Shown one piece after another: positions 1 through 10,559 of a stretch of DNA of 64,000 nucleotides. The first letter of the stretch is position 1; every line of letters begins with the position of its first letter. A program made the position numbers and the translations under genes. Source of the stretch: Triatoma infestans (Eukaryota; Arthropoda; Insecta; Hemiptera; Reduviidae); assembly GCA_011037195.1 (NCBI GenBank), contig JAAEAF010001967.1, forward strand, positions 124,001 through 188,000, read 5' to 3'. Below the pieces are notes generated by a model. That model did not search any database. It had not been told where the DNA came from and saw only the letters and a program-made list of their open reading frames with translations.

Positions 1-1282
1 AATCTTCTAATGAAAAAAACTTTATCAAGTCACTTAAAAAAAATGTCTCACAGAAGGAATATCTTGCGCTGGAGAAATTTGCCATGAACAGCAATGCCAA
101 TTTAATGCTTCCACTAAGTAACTTTACCCTGCCTAAGCATTCTGAAGCTCGATGGTAGAGATATAAATGAATTTACAAATAATCTAGCATGATTATAAAC
201 CTTGAATAAGAAAGCACAATACACCGTAAAGGAAAGAGACGAGAAAGGAAAGCATCGTTTTACATTTTGTAGAAATATAATGCAATTTTAAAAACTGTAA
301 TTTTAACAAACAAAAAAACACTCGTACCAAAGTTTGAATGCAGTTCTCCCTCTCTGACTTACTCACATTCTCTATCTCTCACACACAAGCCCAGCCCTGG
401 CAGATTATGAGCTCTATTAGCTTTTTATGTAGTTAAACTTTTCAAAGTCCTTTTGTAGAGCTGAAAAGAGAGCGTTTTTTTTTCTGATTTTGTAATTAAT
501 GCAAAAGATTATACAACCAAAAAAAAAAAAGGACTAGCTACATTACAACTTTTGAAGACTTTTGTCTACAGCTGCCTAATTTATGCCAAAAACAAGGGGA
601 GCATTTTTATAGTGTATAAAAAAAAATACATTCCCCATTCAATTTCATTCACTCGACTGAACAAATAACATGAAAAGTTACAATAGTTGCCACAAAACTT
701 TATAACTGACATTCAGAAAAATATTATAAATAAAATTGTACAAATATTTAAAAAAGTAAAAAATTAATAAAAAAGAATTTATTGTATGTGATTTAATTAT
801 TATTTACCAATGTTGACGTTGGCCATCATTAATAGAAAATTCATGGGAGTGAAGTGTTGTTCATAGCAAGTGTTCTTCGTAGAAAGTTCATAGTAGCGTA
901 GTATGAGAGGGGGAACGATCGAGAATGATTAGATTAGTTAGTCAAACAGCTTTTTCATAACTATCCTCTCCAGAATCTGAATGCGATACTGGAGAGTAGA
1001 TGAGAATTCTTAGGAAGGCGAAGAAATGAAAAACACAAAAACCCTCAAAAAACTCGATCGTTGTCCCCCCACCCCACCCTCATATTTCGTTCACTATCAT
1101 AATTGATTCGTTCTTGAGAATTTAATTACTACCATCCTATTTGAAGATTTTCTATATTTTTAATCCATTGATAAAAAAAAAAAAAATCTAAATATTTTAC
1201 GTAAATACAATTGCTGGTATGCCACATTAAACGGAAATTACCTGAAAGGTCATTAGGGAGATTAATAATAACAAAGTTATGA
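1..1282. other. AT-rich DNA, no gene seen
   Basis: Strongly AT-rich sequence with short A and T runs. No ORF with recognisable content and no match to the repeat families described elsewhere in this window. A short pyrimidine-rich tract lies near 345-390. Confidence 0.6.
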
Positions 1283-1294
1283 CAATAATAAATA

Positions 1295-1343
<49 letters not shown>

Positions 1344-1345
1344 TA
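1283..1345. repeat. (AAT)n microsatellite
   Basis: About 17 uninterrupted AAT/TAA units followed by AAAAT units. The apparent ORF across it on the minus strand is only a poly-tyrosine reading of the repeat. Confidence 0.95.
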
Positions 1346-1929
1346 AAATAAAACCTATAATAGCTGGCAGCATGTTAGTATTCTTGAAATTCATAGAGAG
1401 AGACCTAGATACCAATATAGGATACATCTTTTGAATATGAATAGATTCCCATGGGAAAAATAATAGAAAAAGCTGAAATGGAATAGAAAAAAACTCAATA
1501 GGGAATCTATAAAACAAGGTTATATATTCCATATAAATATATATATATAAATACTATATAATAAAACTCAATTTCCCATAAAACTGTATTGTCCCACAAA
1601 GACATGGATATAAAATATAATAATAAAAATATATCAATTAAAAATTTAAAAAATTGATGTGTTACATTCTCATGACTTTCTCTTACATCATCACAATACA
1701 ATTTAATTACCAAATTCTCTTTAAACTTGCAATATTTAGAATGTTTAGTTATGCTGGCCATAAAAAAAAAACTGATAGGAGTGATAATCAATAATATCTT
1801 ATTTAGCTGAGCAGACTTCTGTGGGGTGTCATCTGTCAAAACTACTAAAGCTGGTGAAATTTAAATTTAAACCTAACTGAACGTCAAAACCCCCTCTAAA
1901 AACAATTTTTTCGATTTTTTTTTTTCCAT

Positions 1930-2535
1930 TAAATAAAAAAAATGATACATTTTTATCTGTTGCAGCGAGCGTTGTGAAAATTCTAAAAAATACAAACTCA
2001 AAAACCTGTTAAATAAATAACACTTACTGTTGACCGATTTCCTTCAAATTGCAATTCTATCAATGCTTGTGTAATGTATATTATTATAATGTAGGTGTTA
2101 AAAACCCAACATTGTACTGATATTGTACTTTATAGAAAAGACTAACGATACAGTTCTCTCAGAACCACCCAAAATAACAAATTTTCTGAGAAAATGTATC
2201 AAATAAAAGTGGTGGATATACGAAGTAAACATTATACGAAGTTTAAAGAAAATCTTCGAAAAAATCGTGAAAAAAAAAGCAGTAAAGTAACACTTCCGGT
2301 TATGGATTTTGCGCAAAATCTTCCTGTTAGATGGAATGATAATACCTAAAAAGAAATATTTACCAAAGTTTAATATTGTGTTAAACACACACACACACAC
2401 AAACACACATAAACTATTTGCTAAAAAATATCTTTCCCGTACTCTGTGGACCTTAAAATACGTTTTTTTGGTGAATACTCAATTTGACACGATCGCAATG
2501 ATTCCTCTTCTAGTAGAGGAAGTAAAATAAATAAA
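1930..2535 (+). repeat. Family R dispersed repeat, copy 1
   Basis: Two successive modules are visible. The first (about 2021-2055) is a decayed CACTTCCGGTTGACCGATTT core; the second has AAGTTTAAAGAAAATC followed by CACTTCCGGTT near 2290. A CA microsatellite follows (2384-2409), then the standard right part (CGTACTC, GACACGATCGCAAT) and a terminal hairpin in which CCTCT pairs with AGAGG just before GAAGTAAAA. The same order of motifs recurs in other copies in this window. The family is unnamed here and the exact left edge is unclear. Confidence 0.8.
2384..2409. repeat. (AC)n microsatellite inside family R
   Basis: CA run interrupted by one AAA. It sits at the same internal position as the CA runs of other family R copies. 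Confidence 0.95.
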
Positions 2536-2929
2536 AAATTAAAAACCTGTCATTCAAGCAGCAACAAAAAAAAAAAAAAAATGAATATAAATAAAAATAT
2601 CGATAAGCTAACACAATCAAAACCATTAAAATTTTATGACAATATAATCCTTACAGTTCATTTTATTTTATATTATTTTGACAAGTAACTGGGCGATATT
2701 ATTGTACTATGATATGTAAAATATTCTGACATATATGACAGCAGGAGACTTACAAAAAGTACATCTGTTTAATGTGTGTGACATTGCACAATATTATGGA
2801 TCAGAAAAAAAGAGTGTTATTTATATGGTAGAGGAAATATTTTCTTCGGTGGTATCAAATTTGCGAAATTGGCAGAATTTTGAGAAATTAACGAGAACGA
2901 AAAAGTGGTTTTTAGAACATGGTCTTTAT

Positions 2930-2971
<42 letters not shown>

Positions 2972-3392
2972 CGATACAACAGAGAAAAAAAAAATCACTG
3001 AGGAATTTGTGACCCTCACCAGAGGTTCGGACAAGAATTTATTCGTTAAAATTTACCCGAAATTACCATTTTACTAGTTACATTTTTCAGTTTTCTATAA
3101 TTTTTTACGATAAACGGCATAAAGAGTTTCATGGCCAAATAACGAGGTTTTTAATTCTCGTTAAACGGTAAGGACGATGCTTCCAGAAGGAGAAGCAGAA
3201 AATTCAGGAAAAAACATTAAAAATATATGGCGTATCATCAAAAGTTAAACGGCCACTATCCATTACCTCCTCTGATGCGCCCACTACATTTTATTGGCGA
3301 ATGAGCTTCAACTTGAACAGCCAGTCCTACCACAGTCGAAATTAAGTTGTCTGTTTCTAAGTCCACCAATAACTACGAGAAACTGAGATAAA
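2536..3392. other. AT-rich DNA with (GT)n, no gene seen
   Basis: AT-rich sequence holding a GT microsatellite at 2931-2969 and a pure A run near 2566. A short plus-strand ORF at 2735-3001 runs into the GT repeat (alternating Val-Cys) and shows no domain; I do not call it a gene. Confidence 0.55.
2931..2969. repeat. (GT)n microsatellite
   Basis: Near-perfect GT run with one TTT interruption close to its left end. Confidence 0.95.
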
Positions 3393-3417
3393 ATATATAT
3401 ATATATATATATATATG
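3393..3417. repeat. (AT)n microsatellite
   Basis: Pure AT run of about 12 units. Confidence 0.95.
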
Positions 3418-3734
3418 TGGAGTTTGAAGAATCGCCAAATCAACTTTGGCGAGTTGACAAGTCTCGAGATCAACCTAAGCCACCATCAGAACAAGCAAGA
3501 GGTCTAACTAGCCACATTATCGCTTTTAAACGACTCACAACAGCCAACAACGCTGCCAGTGTGCATCACGCTAACATCAATTCAACACTCTTCTTTCGGT
3601 CAGTCTACCCTTCATATACTCTTTTCTCCTTTTGTAGTATTGAAAATATTATAATGAGAAAAGGGTCAGTTTGTGTGTTCATTTTCGTCATCCAATCACC
3701 ATAATCCAGCTACTATTAAAGTAGAAAATCTTAG

Positions 3735-3965
3735 GGAACATCTTTATAATGTCCATAATAAATGTCGATGGTATATAAACAGGCTGGTGCAAGGAGTATG
3801 TATTGTGTATTGGAATCAGATGTCTTGGTATCGGGAGTTGAAGTGAGGACTAAGTGTTGTTAGTGAGTTTTAGAGAGTTGTTATTCGAAATACGTACTAC
3901 TGATTTATGAAAATAAACTATATTTTAACAAATAATTTAAAGTGTTTTGAAATAGATAAACTAAG
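3735..3965 (+). repeat. LTR-like promoter region (candidate)
   Basis: A TATA-like GTATATAAAC near 3771 is followed by about 130 bp of moderately GC-rich sequence rich in GTGTTG/GAGTT words, then AATAAA at about 3910. A TATA box and a polyadenylation signal within 150 bp is the layout of an LTR promoter-R segment. No partner LTR, primer-binding site or coding region was found, so a solo LTR is only one possibility; an unrelated promoter-like stretch is another. Confidence 0.25.
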
Positions 3966-4054
3966 ATCACAACTGTAAATGAATATAAGAATTATGAAAT
4001 GATTAATAAATATTAAAGAAATAGTGTTCAAAACCTTGAATAGGGACGCGCTCG

Positions 4055-4150
4055 CGATGTGTGAAACTTAACTGCTTGTTAACTGATGTGTAACTGATCT
4101 CGTACTGGTTGTGAACTGATGTATACTGATTTGATACTGATCCCCTCCTC
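4055..4150. repeat. Short degenerate ACTGAT array
   Basis: Five or more copies of an ACTGAT word (AACTGATGTGTAACTGATC, AACTGATGTATACTGAT, GATACTGATC) spaced about 13-22 bp apart. The block lies directly upstream of the larger tandem array. Confidence 0.6.
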
Positions 4151-4293
4151 CAGTGGACGACGTTTATATTTGCATCACTCACACATCGGCTGATGTGTAA
4201 GTACGTGCCACATTAAGACATCTTTCGTAATATATTGACCTTAGGGGAGGTCGGTCCGGGGTGGCGACAGATGGTAGCCAGGTGGCCTCTTGA

Positions 4294-4485
4294 GTGTACA
4301 TTGTCCCTTGTATGAAGGAAATACAGGCCAGGTGTACATTGACCCCTGTATGAAAAGGTTTTGCCGGCGGCGGTTCTTTTGACTGTGTATTGACCCCTGT
4401 TTGAAAGGGTTTTGCCGGCGGTTCTTTTGACTGTATATCGATCCCTGTTTGAAAGGGTTTTGCCGCGGTTCTTGACCTGCAGATA
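4294..4485. repeat. Minisatellite, about 48-bp unit, 3-4 copies
   Basis: Each unit holds TGACCCCTGTTTGAAAGG, then TTTTGCCGGCGG, then TTCTTTTGACTGT. Units start near 4336, 4389 and 4438 with a decayed first unit near 4300. Unit length shrinks from about 53 to 48 to 43 bp through loss of GCG triplets. The minus-strand ORF across the block (4213-4503) is a translation of the repeat. Confidence 0.8.
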
Positions 4486-5779
4486 GCGGCTGGCTGGAAC
4501 CACTAGTTATAATTTTTAGATTTATTTATTATTTAAAAATTATATCTTCTTTCTTCTTGCCATCACATCATAATTGCAGTGAGCTACAATTTGCTCATTT
4601 TAGCACATTTCTGGAGAAAATATTAAAGGGCAAAAAAATATGCCGATGTTCACGATACTATAAGACCCTTAACCCCCCTTCCCCCTGATAGAGAATACAA
4701 CGTGACGAGAGAGTTAAGTTGTGGTCAAATAAGTATATATATATGTATATGACGTAGTATTTGGCGTGTGAAAGAAAAACGACAGAATTATTTGTTATCT
4801 CTCTTCACGTAATATATTTCAATTCTAAACTAATAAATATAAAAAAATCGATTGAAAAAATAAAACACAAAAACAAATGATTATTGTTGTCCACCTTAAA
4901 GGCGACACACGGAGTCTTATAGTAAATTTTTATTGCCAGCTCCGAACATATGAGTTCAAAGCTTAATTACAATGATTTATATTGTGTTAATGACTAAAAA
5001 ACTATGTATAAATATTTGGAGTTTAATGGAAATTAATCAATAAAAACATTATGAGAAATAGCAGTAAGCTGGGTAGATATTTTTTACCAGATTTTTGTTA
5101 TATATCTATATTCTCTCAGTTCTCAATCATCTACAATAAAGTACATCCACACACACAAAAATTCTTTCCAACGACAATGTCCGAATAGTGCCGAACAATA
5201 ACTCTATCTCTCTTACAGAAGTAATATCATCTTCCATCTCCCGTGAAAAGATGCTGCAGCCTGTGTGTTATTTCATTTTCTATTCTATTCCCCGCATAAT
5301 TTTTTTTTTCTTCTTCTCCCGCTCAAACCCATTTTGCCGCCACACAACCATTCTCGGTACTACATCTCTCTCGGTTTCTCCTTCTCTCACTGTTCGATAT
5401 GCTTCATAAAATGGGTATTTTTATCGCAAAAAGAAAAGAAAAGCGTTTAATATTGGGTACGATATTAAAGAAGAAAGAAAGAGTTGTATGCGTATGGCGG
5501 ACTAAAGATGCGCTGGAAGAACAAGTGGGTGGATGGAGGAATACAATGGCCTTACAGAAAAGGGATGGGGGAAGAAAAGAATAGGGGGATGTTGGTCTGG
5601 GCTTAAGATGTTGAAAGAAGATTCCCCTAGCGGCGGCTGTTAAGGATAAGTAAGAGTAGCACACTCTCCAGTTAGTAACCATGGAAGACACCACGTCAGA
5701 TCTATGTATTACAACATCCCATCCCATTCCATAATTCCAGACACTAAACTAATACGGCAAAAATTCATCGAACACTACA

Positions 5780-5780
<1 letters not shown>
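4486..5780. other. No gene; AT-rich, then a purine/pyrimidine-skewed tract
   Basis: About 4500-5150 is AT-rich. From 5160 to 5740 the plus strand switches from pyrimidine-rich (5200-5400) to purine-rich (5410-5640). The overlapping short ORFs here (5188-5409, 5399-5584, 5404-5727 minus) are low-complexity readings with no recognised domain. Confidence 0.5.

Positions 5781-5841
<61 letters not shown>
5781..5841. repeat. Compound (AC)n(AT)n microsatellite
   Basis: About 21 AC units followed directly by about 9 AT units. Confidence 0.95.
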
Positions 5842-6905
5842 CTGTTATTTAGTTATTCAACTAAACGCTATCCTTTTTAAATCCAACACATTGCACCCCC
5901 CAGATCCTTATTATAAACTCTTCCCTTCGTCTTATTTTCCTCTCATACCAATCAAGAAATTTCTCTGTTTATACACTTCGTTGTACTTAAGAAATTTCTT
6001 AAGGAAAAAACCTAATATTCATTGTTTACATATAGTGGAAAAATAAAAATCTAAGGCCTTATTATCTGATAAGGTCTAATTTTATCTGAACTCATTTTAT
6101 TTTTAATAAAAACCCACATATGAGAACAGGGAAATAATGTGGATATGGTGTTTATAAAATGGGATATGGACTGGAAAAACTGAATAGAGATCATTGGCAA
6201 TGAATATTGTGTCTTTAATAGTTTGTAAGGCAATAAACTTTTATATAACGCCTAAATTTAGCCCCGGCTAGGAGGTGATTTCCTGGGGGATGGATCCACT
6301 TTATGATGGTGGAGATTCCGCCTAGGAATCTTCAACTCAGCCCAATATTGCTCTCTCTTTTTTTGTACTAACGAACTTTAGAATGTCAAATATAACATAA
6401 TGGAAACGTCTGCACTTGCAGAACATTTATGTATAACTGGGTTATACTTAAACTTTATAATTGTATAACTGGGTTATACTTAGGTACAATCAACTTTGAA
6501 GGTACTAAATGTTCTTGCCCAAGTAATCACTTTATTACGAATATGTTGAAGGAAAAGCAACAGAAATTACAAAAAAAGGAAAACTATAAATAGAGTTGAC
6601 GGACTCCGCCAATGCAGAACAAGACTGACCGTGTTTAGAGATAAGAAAAAAGTAAAAGAAAGAAAAAATAACGGTTTTGCTTAAATAAAGCAAGGCTTAA
6701 CTCTGGTAATAAGGCAGTGGTGGGATAGAAGACTTAGACCTCATCATAAACAGCTAATCTAACGCAAAGAAGGAAAAATTATGACCTGCCCAACTATCTA
6801 CATCCATTCACTTAAAAAATAGAGAGTAGAAGTTAATTCTCAAACCCCTTCTTATAACCACCGCGCTCTGATTCTTGCCAGTGTCAATCTTGTAATCAAG
6901 CCAGC
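5842..6905. other. No gene seen
   Basis: AT-rich DNA. It includes a small GC-richer patch at 6255-6345 and the duplicated short palindrome described separately. Otherwise unassigned. Confidence 0.5.
6431..6482. repeat. Duplicated 17-bp palindrome
   Basis: GTATAACTGGGTTATAC occurs twice (6431-6447 and 6463-6479). Each copy is itself palindromic: GTATAAC pairs with GTTATAC around a TGG loop. The two copies extend into a common TTA at the right. Confidence 0.8.
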
Positions 6906-6995
6906 AACTACCCTGAAGAAGTCTGTTGCAACGAGCAGATAATGTCGGTTTATACCAAATTCCTAAAGCGTGTCAACCGAAGATCTTAGTGATTT
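6906..6995 (+). repeat. CTGAAGAAG repeat core, copy a
   Basis: CTACCCTGAAGAAG, then TTGCAA, then GGTTTATACCAAA and CCGAAGATCTTA, in the order seen in the copies at 10449, 19800 (minus), 42885 (minus) and 43015. The core resembles the first half of a hammerhead-type motif of retroelement ends, but this copy lacks the GAAA box. Confidence 0.55.
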
Positions 6996-6999
6996 GCAT

Positions 7000-8074
7000 T
7001 GGTTAGAAGTTTCTCAACAACAACAGTCTTTATTTATACACAATGCAGAAACATGCATAATAACAAATTTACTTTAAACAAAAATGGTCATAAGACCGTC
7101 TTCGGAGTTCCTGGTAGAGCGTAAAGATAAATCATGAAAAAAATTAAGCAATTTAATATTTTATATAAATTATATAAATATATATTAGATAAGAATGATA
7201 AATAAAAGTGAAATATAAAAGCTTTGTAGACAAAAGAATAAATAAAACAAAGTATAGAACAAATTTACCTTCACAAAAAGCCTTGACTGAGCAAACATTC
7301 CTCTTTACAATAGCCAATAAGTATCGACCAGTTATCTTCATTCAGATAATTGACAAACTGTTGGTTAAACAATTTGTTTCTGATATCAGTTAACTTTGGA
7401 CTAAATGATAAACATCTCCTTTATCACAATTATGAAACAGAGGGCATGAAGTATCGCATACCTTAAAAGTTAACCGTTTAGATTTAATAATTCACTTCTT
7501 ATTTTTATTACCCGTATAACACATTTAATGGCATTTTATAACATAAATTTAATAAATTTTTGTACATATAATTAAAAACTATTGTATTTATTGCCGCGTT
7601 TTATTAGTATTATTTAATATAATTAAAATTTCATCCCTTAGTTAATTAAGCTGCAAATCTAAACAATTATGTTGTATTTAAGAGAAATTGCTGTTATCCT
7701 GATATGTATCACTCTCTACAGTTTTGTGGGCTGTAATTCAAGTATTGTATTTATGGGAAGATCTATACAACAATATTTCTTCATCAACAATGTCGTTACA
7801 AATGGGACTATGGATTGGTTAGTACGTCCTAGTATCCATATATCAATCCAAATAAATGCTCGGAGGTTTGGCTCAACGAATCTTGAGCTCAATCTGTAAT
7901 AAGCAACGTTCAGGACATAGATTGACTGAATAAAGATAATAATATGTTGATACTCATTGATGCTAGTGAGCAGATATGCCAAATCAATGTCTTCTTATTA
8001 TGACCAGCAGTAATTGAAGGGACTCCACTTGATCTGAAAAATTTGTGCTACTAGTAGAATCAAGACAAAATACA
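7000..8074. other. No gene supported
   Basis: AT-rich sequence. The only item worth naming is a 76-codon ORF at 7669-7899 (+) starting MLYLREIAVILICITLYSFVG, which would read as a signal peptide. It has no recognised domain, no visible splice context and no repeat-family match. I leave it uncalled as a gene. Confidence 0.4.
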
Positions 8075-8077
8075 TCG

Positions 8078-8745
8078 TGACACTAGAAGACTGAGGAGGT
8101 TCCGTGTTTTGCAAGTTGGGGAGAACTGTTTCGGAACCGTGAGTGAGTTTTAGTATCTAGGAACTGTACTCACTATTAAAAATGAAGTCGGTTATGATGA
8201 AGAAAAAAAAAAACAGAATTGCGGCTGGATATATAAGTGATAAGCAGTTTTATAATCTCGACTATTCGAAACAGAAACTTATCTAGGCTGTCCAAAATCA
8301 CCATTTATAAACAATGATCAGACCCGTAATCACATATGGGCCGGAGGCGTGGACCCAGACTGCTGCGAAGGAAATGAGTCTGAACTGCTAGAAATGGAAA
8401 GTTCTCAGAACGATTTTTGAACGGTAGTAGAAAATTATTTGTACAGGATGAGGAAGAATTCTGAATTAAAAGAGCTGTGTGTAAGAAATAGTATATGGTT
8501 TGAATTGAGAAGGTCGAAAGATTACGTTACGTCTGGGTCATCTACACAGAATGGATGCAAAGCGCGGTCCAAAAAAGGCATACGAAAAACTTCCGGGTGA
8601 TAGATGACCAATGGAAAGCCGCGTTTGCGATAGCTACATGAAGTGGAGGTGGATTTGCTGAAATTGGTGCCAGACAATGACAAAGGAAGATTTTGTTGGA
8701 GGAGTCTAAGGTCCTTCATGGGCCTTAAATCCGTGAAGTGAGTGA
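8078..8745 (+). pseudogene. Decayed LINE reverse transcriptase, C-terminal part
   Basis: A broken non-LTR retrotransposon ORF can be read through several stops. Near 8143-8200 it reads VSEF*YLGTVLTIKNEVGYDEE, matching the EFKYLG block that follows the RT palm. Then come RIAAGYISDKQFYNL and, near 8310-8350, MIRPVITYGPEAWTQTAAKEM, matching the family's IRPVLTYGSETW block and the E-x-K-V-L-R-x-I-F segment after it. These blocks are usual in the thumb region of RTE/Jockey-group ORF2 proteins. Several in-frame stops (including one in place of K before YLG) and a missing CCHC tail show it is dead. The class is fairly sure, the exact clade is not. Confidence 0.65.
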
Positions 8746-10188
8746 GTGAATACTAAGAGAATACTAAAGAAATACATAATTATCAGCAGTCCGATCGGTT
8801 CTGATAGAATGCCCAAAATTATAGAGCTAAGGTTAACCTTAGTTGAGGAAGTAATTGACCAACAGATGGGAAATTGTCTGAGAATTTTCAGCACAAACGA
8901 ATGCAAGGTGCTAGGTTGATAGCCAAATAGAAAATGGTTTGTTTCTGCAAATTCTACTAGCACTGGTATATTAATAGGACATTGGGACTAGAGGCTAAGA
9001 AACATTACCATCTTGGAGTACAGTGCTCTAGTTCATTCCAAGTGATCAGCTTTTAAAGGTTTATTAATGTCAGCTAGTGTTAAAGGAATTGGAAATAGCT
9101 AATACTAGGCTAGAACTCCAGTTCCAGATATTCTGCTTCAAGGTTAGCCGTATTGCGTGAGGTCCTAGGATGAGTTACTGATTTAACCATAATCAGAGGG
9201 CTCTGCAAGAGTTCATGGAGTCTACAGAATAAATTGTGTCTTGAGTATTACTCAATACTTAATACTGAGAAAGACTCTTCTCATTGTAGAATCGCCATGA
9301 ACATGAATTCAATCCGCATAATCCTGATGATTCTGGAGCGATAATTTTTTCACATACTTCGCAGGGAAAAAGTAATCTGAATACATAATAATACAGAAAT
9401 ATTTCAATGACACGTAAGCCTCCAACAGCCAACAGCTCTATGGACTGTATCCAATCAACTAACCATCATATATCACTCAAAGTAATCAAAGAATTTAATA
9501 ATCCTCCACGTCAAAACATCGTTAAGGTCAAAACATGTTAAAGGTTAACCTAAAGCACATTCTCTTTTCCTACTTCCACCAGTAAATTAAGTTGCAGCTG
9601 TCCAGCGCTCCATATAGTTGCAGCTGTCCAGCGCTCCATATATCAGTTCAAAGAGGGTGAAAAATAATAGACTCTCTAGGGATTTAGAGAAAAAGAAGTA
9701 AATCGTTTCATTATCCATTCAAGAAGGAGATAGTTAAAAAAAATTTTGCGTGGTCTGTGTTAATGTGGTAGTCAAAGAAGATGAAGACAATAGGCGGGAA
9801 CATTCTGTTCATAGTCTCAATATGGAAAATAACACAACAGGTAAAATAAATTAACGAAGTTACAAGATAATATATTTCAATAGATTGGAAAAATAATTCA
9901 ACTATAATTTTCTTATATTTTTGTTCAAACCTCTTCTTATTTTCAAATTCAAAAAAATATATTGTTACCAAAAAGCTTGCAATAAAACATAAAGAGCTTG
10001 CAATAAATCAAATGTAGCCTGCGCAATATTGTTTAGGCTTCGATTTTTTGTTTTGTTTAAAACTCGGAAACTACAAAAATATATAAAAAAAAAAAATCTC
10101 ATTGTGACAATTCTATACTTTCGATTGGTCGATTCTGTAATGGAATAAAACAGCTCTTTATTCAGGAAATTCACCATGTCAGTGTTGT
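8746..10188. other. No gene seen
   Basis: AT-rich and moderately mixed sequence without a recognisable coding signal. It contains a perfect 26-bp tandem duplication (9591-9642). Short minus-strand ORFs at 8706-8963, 9711-9971 and 9965-10177 have no domain content. Confidence 0.5.
9591..9642. repeat. Perfect 26-bp tandem duplication
   Basis: The 26-bp unit beginning GTTGCAGCTGTCCAGCG is present twice head to tail with no mismatch (9591-9616 and 9617-9642). Confidence 0.9.

Positions 10189-10189
<1 letters not shown>

Positions 10190-10222
<33 letters not shown>
10190..10222. repeat. (TAG)n microsatellite
   Basis: About 11 TAG units, followed by AAATAGTAAATAAAT. Confidence 0.95.
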
Positions 10223-10223
<1 letters not shown>

Positions 10224-10448
10224 AATAGTAAATAAATAATATTTATTTAAAAAGAAAAATTACACAGATATGTTAATAGCAATGTATAAATCCTCTGCCA
10301 GTATCCGTATTCCGTATATAAACATTATATTTATACACAACTAAAATAAATTTGAAAAGACAAGTAATAAACAAAATTAACATATTACCAAAATAAAATA
10401 ATACAATAAGAACGTAAATAAAATACAAATCAAAATTGTTTTAGTGTT

Positions 10449-10545
10449 ACGAGTTAACACTACCCTGAAGAAGTGTATTGCAATGTGGACGAAAATGACG
10501 GTTTATAACAAACCACTGACGTGGTTTCAATCGAGTTGCTTCAGG
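10449..10545 (+). repeat. CTGAAGAAG repeat core, copy b
   Basis: AACACTACCCTGAAGAAG is followed by TTGCAATG, GGACGAAAATGACGG, then TTTATAACAAACCACTGACG. Relative to copy a, this copy keeps the GAAAA box. It is a repeat-family core, not a gene. Confidence 0.6.
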
Positions 10546-10559
10546 CAACTGCTTTTTTT

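Noticed and set aside
1227..1532. 101-codon minus-strand ORF
   Set aside because: It is mainly poly-Tyr from the AAT microsatellite.
4213..4503. 96-codon repeat protein
   Set aside because: Its repeated GKTLSNRGQYTVKRTA units simply translate the 48-bp minisatellite, with unit lengths that are not kept in frame.
5188..5727. Overlapping ORFs in the purine/pyrimidine tract
   Set aside because: Both strands are open because of strand-biased low-complexity sequence; no domains.
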